A stretch of DNA of 64,000 nt from Megaleporinus macrocephalus (Eukaryota > Chordata > Actinopteri > Characiformes > Anostomidae). The position numbers were made by a program, and so were the translations under genes. The stretch spans positions 29,959,903 to 30,023,902 of the forward strand of contig CM038722.1 in assembly GCA_021613375.1 (NCBI GenBank). The letters run 5' to 3'. Positions within the stretch are counted from its first letter, which is position 1, and each line of letters starts with the position of its first letter. The notes under the pieces are model-generated. The model worked only from the letters and a program-made list of their open reading frames with translations, was not told the DNA's origin and searched no databases. Below, piece after piece: positions 22,615 through 33,500 of this stretch.

Positions 22615-22900
22615 TTAGCAGGTTTTAAGAAAGTGATTTCTTAAATGGTGTTGAAGTTCTGGACTCTGGGGTGGCCAGTCCATCTTTCTGAGAACACCAG
22701 CAGCTTCTTTGTTTGATGTGTCTACATTTCCTTTTCTCAGCGAGGAGCTTCTTGAACAGCTACACATCATTTTAGCACTGAGGTATCTTCTCACAGTGGA
22801 AGGATGGACAGAAACACCTGTGGATTTTTTTTTAGATCTGAAGCAAAAGTGGAGCTTGATGTTCTCCTCTCTTTCAAAGATGGAAGTTTTAAGTAGAATA
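22615..22900 (-). mobile_element. Internally deleted Tc1-like element, copy 1
   Basis: Minus-strand translation gives TGVSVHPSTVRRYLSAK (the Tc1 transposase helix-turn-helix), SSLRKGN, then directly DTSNKEAAGVLRKMDWPPQ and SPEL (the Tc1 catalytic-core signature). Almost the whole middle of the transposase is missing between RKGN and the DTSNKEAAGVL segment. A copy with the same joint is at 62590-62830, and a shorter relative at 35440-35690. Non-autonomous. Confidence 0.7.
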
Positions 22901-22959
22901 ACTTTGATTATGTATGTGGATAATTTCATACCTCATTTCCTCAGAAATATCTCCTAAAA

Positions 22960-23185
22960 GAATCAACGTAGAATAAAAAAATGCTACTTTTGATTGGAAA
23001 GTACATAAATTAAGGGTGGTCTTTAAATTGTATACAGTACTACATCTGTACAACGTCCAGTATTAATATTTTAGTAATGTGATGTACTGTCACTGGGTTG
23101 GTGGTGTAACTGTAGGTCACATCATTGTAACTGTTGTTCAAACAGTTTTCTGATTTTATATTATATAACTATATCAAATTTATTA
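22960..23185. other. Intergenic, nothing recognised
   Basis: AT-rich spacer between the Tc1 relic and the pyrimidine-rich tract. Confidence 0.3.
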
Positions 23186-23189
23186 TTTA

Positions 23190-23875
23190 TAATTATACTC
23201 CTATATACTTTCTCATTTCTGCCTTCTTTCTTCCTTTGTTTTTCTTATATTCTATCTTATATTCTATTTTTTCTTTCATTCTCGTTTTTATGATCCTTCT
23301 AGTTTTCATTGCTGGTTCTGGCTTTCATCATTTTTTCTTTATTGCTTTTCTTCTTTTTTATTCTTCCTGTTTCTAATCCATATTTCTTTTGATCTGTCTT
23401 TCTTTTTCCCATTCTTGCTTTATAGCCCAAAACTTTTATTTTTTATTCTTTCTTTTTTATTTCTTGTTCTTGTTTTATTCATACTGCCCATTCTTTCTTT
23501 TTTATATTCTTTCTCTTTTTCATTGTTTATTTTTTCTTTATTTTTCTTATTACTTTCTATTTATTCCTTATTATGTCCTTTTCTTATATTCTGTTCCTTT
23601 TTCATCCTGCTTCTTACAGTCTTTCCTCTTTATTTTTCCATTTTATTATATTCCTTTTTTCTTAATTAGGTTTTTTCTCATTGTTTTACTAGTGTGTTTT
23701 CTTTCTTTAATCATCTTTCTTTCATTTCTTTGTCCCCCTTTTATTTATTTTTTATTAACTTTTTCTTCATTATTTTCTTTATTCTGTAGTTCTTTCTTTT
23801 TTAGAATATTTCTCCTTTTTAGTCATTAATTCATTCATTCTTTCTTGCTTTTTCTTTCTTTATTTCTTTCCACCT
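23190..23875. repeat. T/C-rich (TTTC-like) low-complexity tract
   Basis: About 690 bp of strongly pyrimidine-biased plus strand built from diverged TTCTTT, TTTCTT and TTCC words. It gives overlapping artefactual open frames rich in Phe, Leu and Ser. Confidence 0.9.
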
Positions 23876-24359
23876 CATTGTGGAGTTTCTCTCAAATCAT
23901 TGTTTATAGGGCCGCTCTAAAACAGTGCAGTACCCTATATGTCCTGCAGGTGTCAGTGTTGTTCAGTTCAGCTCTAAATAAAGCTGAACAGTCTGAGCTC
24001 TGAGAAGTGGGTCTCAGTGAGGGGCTTCTGAGAAACAGGACTCTGATGATGAGCTGCTGAGGTAAAAAGTTTTATGAAAACGACACACACACACACTCTC
24101 ACACACACAAACACACATAGTGCGAAAGTACAGAAGATGATAAACCGATCAAAACCGGAACATTTACAAACAGTAGCTATCTGTGTGTCTTTGAGCACCG
24201 TGACTGTCCGAGATAAACAGTTCAGAATGTATCGTTAATGCGTCAGTAACTACTTCTTTATAAAGGTAAACATATTCTTCTGCACCGCGAATCTATAAAA
24301 GATACAAGAACTTGTTTTTATTGCAAACTTACAGTCAGTGCCTATAAAATCCACTAAAA

Positions 24360-24561
24360 TCAAACAACACTCACGGAACCGCCGATCCAGGCTCCGCCCA
24401 CTAACGCCTTCATTCCTAGTAACCGTTGCTGGGCAGGACTAGCCTCACTGAGCTTTAGCAAAAATGCTACCGTTATTCAACGTTTTGTGAAAATATAGAC
24501 ATTTAGAGTGCGTTATATACCTTAAACTATGTTTATTTTAATATTTCATTCTTCATACCGA
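24360..24561 (+). promoter_or_regulatory. Promoter-like island with a possible first-exon donor
   Basis: A GC-richer patch contains GGCTCCGCCCACTAACGCC (Sp1-like CCGCCC) and CCTAGTAACCGTTGCTGGGC (RFX X-box-like half sites). About 120 bp downstream on the plus strand, CATACCGAG|GTAAGAG is a strong splice donor. A non-coding or untranslated first exon of an unseen transcript is possible. There is no coding evidence. Confidence 0.2.
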
Positions 24562-24784
24562 GGTAAGAGGCCTAGCTTTAGGAAAAAAAATCAGTAGTTG
24601 GGTTTCAAATAACAACGAGTTTGCCACCATGCTAACATTAGCTTCAATTCACAAACGCAAAAACACACAAAAACTACACGCTGGATCTTCGAGGGTTCGT
24701 TACTTTAGACCGTGGTTCTGTTTAAAGGTGTTAAAAAAGACATAAATGCTTAAAAAAGGCTTAAATGCTTCCGTTTATGGTGAA

Positions 24785-24990
24785 ATTGGTTTTCTGATGG
24801 AAAACGTGTTGCGTTGTTCTATAGAACAAGGAAAAATGGTACTGCTAGAACTTTGGAAGTACCAAAAGTGCTACATTGAACCATTTTTTTCGATATAAAA
24901 TCTTTTTAAAAAGATCTTTCTGTTGCGTGACATTGCAACAACAAAAGCAGTGCTTTATGGAACCATATACAACGCACTCTAGAAAAAGAA
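24785..24990. repeat. Short interspersed repeat, GAACC type, copy 1
   Basis: Shows the fish MITE-like pattern of repeated AGAACC/GGTTCT words: TTCTATAGAACAAGG, GAACCATTTTTTTC, TATGGAACCATATACAAC. A similar, longer copy is at 33640-33995. Confidence 0.4.
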
Positions 24991-25024
24991 TTTAGAATTA
25001 TTTGCCACTTGTGTTTTGTACACA

Positions 25025-25150
25025 TCAGAGCAGTGGGCAGCCTTTTACACAGGGGTGTTGCTCAAGGGCACCTCAGTCGTGCCCTCTTGATTCATGGGAT
25101 TGAACTGGCAACCTTTCCGTCACAAGGCTGGTTTCCTAACCCACGCCTGC
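25025..25150 (-). mobile_element. tRNA-derived SINE relic (minus)
   Basis: Contains GTGTTGCTCAAGGGCACCTC and GGGATTGAACTGGCAACC. On the minus strand the latter reads GGTTGCCAGTTCAATCCC, a Pol III B-box-like sequence, and the former reads GAGGTGCCCTTGAGCAA, typical of fish tRNA SINEs. A plus-strand relative is at 41115-41300. Confidence 0.5.
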
Positions 25151-25374
25151 CCTGTCAATTCTATGTCAATAAACAAACATATAAGCATGAAATGTCTCTT
25201 TATAACTCAATGTTCTAAACAGAACCATTGCCTTTGCTGAAGAACCCTTGAGGAACTCTTGTGTACACCTGATTTTAATATGTTAGGAAAGATTTGATGT
25301 TGCTGATATTAACATGGTGGATTCTAACATGACTAGTTTCAATTTACTACAACAACACAGTCCAGCTCATTAGT

Positions 25375-26145
25375 TATGCACTGATACTGCTTTTTTTCTT
25401 CCAATACTGATACCTGTAATATAGGGTGATATAATTAGTAAGAATTAGTAAGTCATGTTTAAAAATCTAAATAAATGTACAATATCTTTATTGTGTAAAA
25501 CAGTTAAAAACAGAACTGAACAGTGTGTAGATAAACTTGTGGTGTGTACATGTTGGCTTCTCTGGCTCAATTAAAATGGAGCTGAATGTTGTTTCATATC
25601 TGAATTTCTGAAGTCTTGTGTCTTATATATGTGTCTCGTTTACTCGCACTACATCTCTGGGTGTCTGAATCTGTAGGAGTTTAGTAAATATCACCATCGT
25701 TTATGCTGTTCATGCTTTGGTAGCCATTTTTTTCTGGTTTGGTTGAAGCAACATGACCCCACTGCTGAGTGATACTACTGTCTGTTAGATGCGCATCACA
25801 GAATGGCTAGTGGACACACCAGTGTGGCTAGCGGGCTGTTATGCTAAAGGCTAAATCAAATCTATATAGCGTAGACAATCTGGACTAACATTAACTCAAG
25901 ACTATATATGACTACACAGCAGCAGATGTGTAATTCCTATAAGAAACGGCTCAGCAATTTCAGGTAAGCAGCTCATGTTAATGAAACACTGCCATTACAG
26001 ATTTAGCCATGAGCAATTTTAATGCTGCTTGTCATCCCACTCTGCTGATAAGTTGTTAAGTTCTAAAATTTGCTGTGTTACAGGTATTGGTAGCCCCATC
26101 ATGATACTGACACTTTGCTGAAGTTCCAGTATTGGTACAAAACTT
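25375..26145. mobile_element. hAT-like relic with GATAC-type ends
   Basis: The left side has CACTGATACTGC and CCAATACTGATACCTG; the right side has ACAGGTATTGGTAGC, ATGATACTGACAC and CCAGTATTGGTAC. These form degenerate inverted repeats like those of the element at 7303-7667. No transposase. Confidence 0.4.
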
Positions 26146-26544
26146 TAATTTTAAACTGTAATCTGAACGTCATGTCACAAATCGACACGCCAACCTTAGT
26201 TCATTAGCTTGATTTTTACTAACCTTCTGTAAAGCTTGTTTAACCTAGCAACACATGCTACAGAAGAAGGCATTTGTGGGCGGAGCATAGATGGGTCAAT
26301 TGTTCTTTGCATTGCAGTCTTCCGTCTGTCTGCATCGTGGTTTGGTAGCGAAGTTTGTCGTTAACTGTGTTTCCACGTGCATGTAAGCCTCTTGTTGCTG
26401 GTGAAAAAAGCAACGTAGTTTTGACTCCTTAAGGCAACTAAAGGAAAGTTACCTGATTCTGGAGGAACGATTTTTTGTGGTTCCAGGCTTGCAGCAGGTA
26501 AAGTCAAATGTGTTTTTTTATTGATACATTTCCATATATGTCCA

Positions 26545-27005
26545 TACTGTCCAAATGTTTATAGACAACATTTCTTCTGAAATCAAGGGCATTAATAGGA
26601 CGTTTGTCCCCACGTAGCTGCAGTAACAGAAGCTCTACCCATCTGGGAAGGCTCTACACTGGATGTTGGAACATTGCTGTAAAGATCTGATTGCATTAAA
26701 CCACAAGAGCAGTAGTGAAGTCAGGTACTGATGTAGTTCTGGATCACTGTGACTCATCCATCACTCCAGAGAACTCCACTGTCCACTGCTCCACAGCCCT
26801 GTGCAGGAGGGTTTAATGCCTCTCTGGCTGACGCTTGCCATTGGGTTTGGTGACCTTACGCTCTTGTGCAGCTGCTCCAGAGCATTCCATTCTATTGATC
26901 TATGATGGTTATACAGTTGAACATCTGCATCAGCAACGGGGGAACCTTATAGTAGCTGCATTCACTAATTTGAACGCGTGTCTGGATACTTTAGGACAGA
27001 TAGTG
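26545..27005. mobile_element. Non-autonomous DNA transposon, family R copy 2
   Basis: Ends are degenerate inverted repeats: CTGTCCAAATGTTTATAGACA at the left (given here for position, shared core TGTCC...AGACA) and GTGTCTGGATACTTTAGGACA at the right. The interior shares landmarks with the truncated copy at 15195-15570 (TGTTGGAACATTGCTGT, GATCTGATTGCATT, GCTGACGCTTGCCATTGGG). No intact frame. Confidence 0.6.
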
Positions 27006-27198
27006 TGGTTGATCTCCCAGTCCACAGCAGACTCCAGCTGAGGTGGTTTTTTTGAACATAAAGGCTTTAATGGGCAGCTGAAGCACAGCAGTCTCTGTGT
27101 TGCTGTAGCAGTGAGGCAGCAACGCTCCATAAGCCACAAAGAGGTAATTCATTGGGGTTTCCGGGATTTCTGGTGTCAATGGTACGCCATCTACGTTA
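27005..27198 (-). other. Possible alternative terminal exon of MEIS (weak)
   Basis: A good acceptor on the minus strand, CTTTTTTTCTATTTGCAG, ends at 27199. The downstream minus-strand sequence is non-repetitive and open for about 68 codons in one frame (NVDGVPLTPEIPETPMNY...). It could be a 3' exon receiving the donor found just after the MEIS stop codon (28380). If joined directly to exon 11 it would read only two codons (Val-Thr) before a stop. No MEIS protein similarity is visible, so this is only a candidate. An AATAAA on the minus strand lies at 26517-26522. Confidence 0.2.
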
Positions 27199-27379
27199 CT
27201 GCAAATAGAAAAAAAGGTAAAGCTGGACACTCTGTATAAACAAGCAAGAAAATTAACATACAGTTCCTTTGTGTCAAACTCAGACATGTGTACTCAGACA
27301 TACCATCCCAGGTCGACTCATATGGAAGTTCCTTAATATGGAACAAATTTAAACGTGAATTTTCTTTTTTTTTGCACTC

Positions 27380-27560
27380 CAAACACACAGATTTCCTTTG
27401 GCAGTGACACTGATGTTGGTGTGTTAGTGTGTTTTGCGCTGATGGGAGTGGACGCTTTGGCAGTGGACTACTGATAAAGAAATAGAGGAAGACCAGCACA
27501 AACTGTGCTTCATCTACAAGGTGGACCTGCATGGTGGGGGTGTCCAATAGAGTGGACAAT
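27380..27560. repeat. Fish interspersed repeat, family S copy 1
   Basis: Contains GCAGTGACACTGATGTTGGT then GTGTTAGTGTGTTTTG, CATCTACAAGGTGGACCTGC and CAATAGAGTGGACAATGAGT. These are landmarks of a widespread fish DNA-transposon-like repeat; a relative is at 45195-45445. Confidence 0.5.
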
Positions 27561-27586
27561 GAGTAGATTTTTAATACACAATTACT

Positions 27587-27592
27587 TTTATT
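27587..27592 (-). promoter_or_regulatory. Candidate MEIS polyadenylation signal
   Basis: The minus strand reads AATAAA about 820 nt after the MEIS stop codon, assuming the 3' UTR is not spliced. It is the first canonical hexamer I found downstream. Confidence 0.25.
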
Positions 27593-28412
27593 TACTGAAT
27601 TTAACAGATTAACATTATTAACAATAAATGAAATATGACCTGTGTTAAATTATAGATAAAATATAGATAGATACTTATCATATGATAGATATTTATCATA
27701 CATTTTATTAATGTATAAATAATCTACACATTTGAAGTACCTTCAGTACATTAGGCACTGTGTGTGTGTGTGTGCTGTTACACATAAATGAACAATGTGA
27801 GAGTTAATATCTGTAACTGTTAAATCCACCTGGATTATTTTTGATATTAATCATACTGAACAGTTGTTGAGTGTGAGGTGAAGAGAAATCATAACTGAGT
27901 AACTGAGTTGTTCTTAAATGAGGAAAGGAAAAGAGACAAAGACAGAAACTGGAAGATTAGAGAGGTCGAAAGGCCTCGACTCAGGGAACCGCATGCAATG
28001 AGGCGGACGTTGTCTATTTGGGCAGCGAGGCATTATGGGATATGACAAATGAATAGAAATTGAATAGACATTGGTGAAAGAGGCAGACACTGAACGATGA
28101 GAACGGGAGAAAAAAATGAAAGAGTAGGGAGATGAGAGAGAAAAACCCAGAAAAGGGCAGAAGGAGAGACGAGAGTAGAGAAAAAAAGCTTGTTAATATA
28201 TCGTTGGGAGTCTTTCTCACTGTACATCCTCTCTTTTGAACTATTTCTGTCTTCCTCTCTTTCTCTCTTTACCATTCATTCACTTTGTCTCCATAGCCTG
28301 TGTCACTCTTGTCATTCTTTCCTCTTTTTCACAAACTCACATAAACAGTATCTGTTTACAGTAAAGATAGTTGGGCTTACCGCTCTTATATGTAGGTGTG
28401 GATCACTCCAAG

Positions 28413-28459
28413 TTACATGTAGTGCCATTGAGTGTCCATCCCCATTCCAGCCAGTGATC
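28413..28459 (-). CDS. meis1: MEIS last coding exon (short C-terminus)
   Basis: Acceptor CTCCCTCTTAG; encodes [14 protein letters not shown] and TAA (28415-28413), the equivalent of the MEIS1 ending in GQWHYM. A good donor, GCG|GTAAGC, lies 32 nt after the stop at 28380, so this exon may be internal (79 nt) with an intron in the 3' UTR, as in mammalian MEIS1 isoforms. Confidence 0.92.
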
Positions 28460-30468
28460 CTAAGAGGGAGAGAGAAATGTATACCTATATTTCTTTTGTC
28501 ATTGGGGATACTGTTGATATGTGAGACTATAAGGAGCAGCTTCTTAAACATCAATTTCCACATGAAAATCTAAACAAGTAATGGCAGCTTATACCACCAG
28601 TCGTGCAACTGCAGACCTAATCATCTTGAGTTCTTAAGTACTGTCAAGGCTTGCTTGTAGGGATACACGATTATATCGAAATCAACTTATTGTGTTCTGG
28701 ATGAGCTGTATGTTTAGCATATACAACATCGGCAGACATGTTTATAAGGTTCATAATGTTCATAACGTAAGATATTGGTCTCGGCCCACAGTTTCCATAT
28801 CGCTGCATTATTGCTTATGTGGTTTCTGACCATTATTACAACAGTGGTCACCAAGCCTGTTCAGGATGCAATGGTGGATTTCATCAAAATTTCCATTTCA
28901 GCTGTTTTTTTTGCTGTCCAGACTATCTAAAATCAATTTGGATATAATCTGGGTGCGCCAGAAAATTGGATTTGAGCTAGCTCCTTAAGACCTAACAAGA
29001 ATGCATCTGATCCAGCCAATCTGGAGCAGGTGTGGCAGATCATGCTGGGACACCTAGAGGACCAGGGTTGGCAGCCCCTGCTTTACAACATTCTCTCATC
29101 TATAAAGTGTAGCATGGCTGAAACTGTATTGGCAGTATTAAATGTTGCCCATTGTTTGCCCATGTTAAGCTTATCGGGCTACAACTAAAGTAGAATTGGA
29201 ACACAATCAGGTCTTGGCTGATTAGGAACATTTGAGCTAAATTCATTTCAGCATATGAGTAAATACTGAAACATGATGAAAGTTTAAAGCTGTAACCTGG
29301 GGGTCTGGGGCCCATGTGAGCCTGGCCATCCAGCATGTAACCTCCCATCGACTGACCATCTGGAGGATATGGTCCACTGTGACCAACTGCACAGGATGAG
29401 AATGAACATCAATTAGTAAATCATTAATTAAATATTTTTTTATAAAATCAACATACATGCAGAGCGTCTTGCGGACAAACAACTTAAGTCTCACTGTACT
29501 TAAAGTGTTTCCTACAGATACAGCTCTACAGATGCTCTACAACATGCTTATGATTTTTTAGGATTAGGGTTAAACCTAGGATGTTTTGAGATAAAATTTT
29601 GTTCAGATTTAGATTATTGATTTAAGTTAAGTTAAGGTTGAGGGTGGTTTATCTTGAAGTAATGTATAGGAGTAAATTTAGAATTAGATTAAAGATTATG
29701 TTGTGGTTTAAGATTGAAGTTAGGGTTGGGTTTAGCTAGGATTTGGTTTAAAGTTAGATCTAATATTAGATTTTGGTTCTAAGTTATTACGTTCTGGTTT
29801 AATATTAGGTTTGTGATTACATTTAGGTTTTTGTCTATTTTTTGGTTATGTTTAGGAGTTAATAAGGTTAAGTTTTTAGATTAAATTCAGAATAAGGTTA
29901 GGTTGGGTTTACAGTTAGGGTTAGGGTTAGAATTAGGTTTCAGTGTTGGGTTGGATTTTGGTTTTGGGTTAAAGTAAGGATTAGGTTGATGTTTACACTT
30001 AAGTTTTGGGTTTGGAATTATGGCTAGGGTTAATCATAGGTTTTGGATTAATGTTAGGGTTATGAATAAATTTATGTTTTCTGTTGAAGTAAGTGTTATA
30101 TTTAGGGTTAAATGTAGGCCTTAGCTTTGGGTTGAAGTTAGGTCTAGGATCAGGATTAGGTTTTGAGTTTGAGTATGGTTTAGATTTAGTGTTAGATTTA
30201 AGATTCTATTTTGGTTTAGGTGAGGTTTAAAGTTAGGATTCGGTTTTTGTTTATGCCTAATCTTGTTGGAGTTAAGGCTTGGACTACTGTTAGAGTTACT
30301 CATAGATTGTGGATTAAAGTTAGGGTTATGAAAGTTAGGGTTATGATTAAGTTTATGTTTTACATTGAAGTTTGTGTTGTATTTAGTGTTAAGTTTCAGT
30401 TTTGGGGATAAAGTTAGGATTAGATTTAGAATAAAATCTAAATATATCTTGAATCTCAAATAAAACCT

Positions 30469-30501
<33 letters not shown>

Positions 30502-33500
30502 ATATATATATATTTTTTTATATATATTTTTTTTATATATTTTTTTTTTTTTTTTTTTGCATTTATTAGATGTGTAGTTGAGACACGTCGAGCAACTACA
30601 AAAGCATCTACAGTGGATGCTCCCTGGTATTTTAATTCAGAGTGCTCTAAAGATTCAGACCCAGAAAACCTAAGAGAATAAATACAATATATGAAATACT
30701 AGTAATTAAAACATGTTATGTTCTGTCCCTCCCACCTTCTCTCTCTCTCTCTCTGTGACCCCGCCCCCCCCCACCTTACAGTACAACCTATATGGGGTTT
30801 GTGAGCTGTGTCTGGTTAACTGGCACAAGGGCAACAGTTCAGAAATGTCTTTGAACTTCCCTTCCACATCCCTCCACCCCTTTATTCCTCCTCCCTCTGT
30901 TTCTCCAGCTCAGCCGAAACCTTAACCCCCTCCTTGTCCCCCTCACAGCCCATAAACTTCACTATAGCTCAACAGAAAAAAGACCAGCTCCCTCTGACAG
31001 CTCCAAGAGAGAGGGAGGGGTAGAGTGGTAGTGTGGTAAAGAGCCAGAGAGCCAGAGGAGTGTAGCGAAAAAAAAACAAGACAGATGAAACAGAAGGATA
31101 AAATGTATACTTAGTCCAGTGATTCATTCTCCATCACTTAAAACAGGCCCTCAGAACTGTAAAGTAACTTTCCTGTTTGTATTCAGCCCACTTAGTGGAA
31201 GTGTTGGAGAGTGCAGGACAGATAAGTGGAGGTCTAAGCAGGAAGGAATGCAGGATTTACAGAAGAAATAAACTGTAACAGAGCAGATTACCAGCACGAT
31301 TGGACTGATCGATCATCGGCTGAACTATCCTTCTCCTGGCATTGATGAACCTACAGAGAGAGATAAAAGTGATGATCAAATCTCAAGGCAGATAACTTAA
31401 CAGGGAATTGCAATTGAATGAATATACTGAATATTATTATTAAATAACATCCTCCAAAAACATAAAGTTACAAGTAAGGCATCTGTTCAGTGGCAATCTG
31501 AAGATGTTAACACCATTTTGCAGGTCTAAATAGGCATTGATGGATGCTAGAATCATTTTTAATAGTTTCTAATCACATCCAAAGTATCAGCTTTTTCTAC
31601 AAGTGAGACTCTGTTTTTCAGTAACAAAAATTAAAAAGGTTGGTGAAATTACACAATGTCTATATGGTAGTTGTTATGTAAATAAACTCATATTTTTGTC
31701 AATTATTCACACCCAAATAATTAAATTGAACCAAAAAACATCATGATTTTTGCATTGATTTAAATTTAATTTCTGAATTGTGCAAACCAAATCACAGTAA
31801 TCAAATTAAACTAAATTATAGTGAATTTATTCAAATTCTAAAGCCCCCAAGGAAAGGAAATAATTCTTAAACAAGTTAAAAATGTTTGTACACCACTGTG
31901 TAAAAAGTGCTTTTTTGATACAACCTAAAAAATTGCTTCATGTGGTAACAAGTAATTAAACTAGTTCATTTTAACGTTATAAAAAAAGTAGCTGAATTAA
32001 ATCTTTCAATTAAATGTTTTTTTAATTAAATAAAAACAGTTCAATTGCATGTTACAACATGAAGTTTTTTTGTTTTGTTTTGTTTGGTTTTTTTTTTTTT
32101 ACCAGCAAAGCACTTTTTACAGTGCAAATTCCAAATGTGTATGCAATAAGTTTAATATAAACAAATCAATTAAAAAACATTAAAAAATTTTAAAGTAAAA
32201 AAAACTATCATTTTGAATTGAACCAAAAAAAGACTTCATTTGTAAACTGCACCAAAATGATTGAATGAACTCATAGTAGTATATTTTAAATAGAATTTAA
32301 TACAAGAATAATTTCAGCAAATTGAAACATTTTTAATTTGTGAAATTTCATGAAAAATAAATTAGAATATTAGAATTCTAACAAAATAACAGTTTCTTTT
32401 ATTTCTAGTTTGAGAATTATCAAATTATTTTAAATGTAAATTTGATTCACCATTAATAATTACATTATTATTTGTGAAGTGCACCAAAAAAATATAAACA
32501 CATTGAACTCAAAATAACAGACCTGAATGTAATCAAATTGTTATGCATTTTTGGTTAGATGTGAATATAATTGTGAATGATAATAAAATAATCAGATCAA
32601 ACTGAATTGGTGAAAATTGCCATTGTGAATTGTACCCAACTCAAATGAGACACACTGAATAGTTTCCTAAGTGGAATCGTTTGCACTGCAGGACAGCTCA
32701 GGACTGTTCTGTTATCAGGCTCGGTGTGAGTTAATGTAAATCTGTGAATGATGTCGCTGTACAGACGAGTGCTTTTACTATCAGCACCCCTGCAATGCTT
32801 CACCTTTTGACTCTCTGACCTGATGACCTCACATGCTGAGCAGAGTTGCGGCTCTGGTCTTTCTCAGCCTAAAAACCCCCTTGTGACCTCTGACCTCCAG
32901 GTGCCAGCGCCCTGGTCGGCACATGATTTATGTCGCCCCTGTTTCACCCCGGGCGGGCCGGTTCTATTTCATGTTCTCTTAGAAAGGTGGGGGTCATTCA
33001 GTACAGGGCCAGTTCACACGCCGCAAAGGAGGAGAGTGAGCTAACGAGGACCTCGGCTGGAGGACATGAAGATCTACTCCGTTTTGTTCACCTCATTTAA
33101 AAAAAGGTTAAAAAAAGAAGGGTTCCTTGATGACACAGAAGAACAGCTTTTGGCTCCTGTTATTGTTGCACTAAGAGATAATAAGTGAAACTCTAAATAA
33201 TGTAAAGGCTCTGTGTCATATACCATCATAAACGTATCAGGCTTTTCCTAGAACCATGCGTCCAAGCCAAGAATTATGTACAGAATGCAGGAATAGAAGG
33301 GCAAAAGATCCGGCACCTCTCATATTTCAGGTACCTGCGTTCCAGAACTTATTTATGTGGATCCACCACCTCTTTGACGTCTTTTTTATTCTTGTGGGAC
33401 ACCAAAAACTATTCGTGCAGTGGCATCTCTGAGATTTTATGGTTGCAGCTCCTTACTGCATTCATTAAAGCTAGGATTATTTTATTGTATAGATTGCTAC

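Noticed and set aside
23134..23829. Phe/Leu-rich membrane-like frames
   Set aside because: Pyrimidine-rich low-complexity DNA always yields Phe, Leu and Ser; there is no start or splice support.
30121..30459. Asn/Leu/Pro/Lys-rich open frame on the minus strand
   Set aside because: It lies in the telomere-like G/T tract; composition explains the lack of stops.
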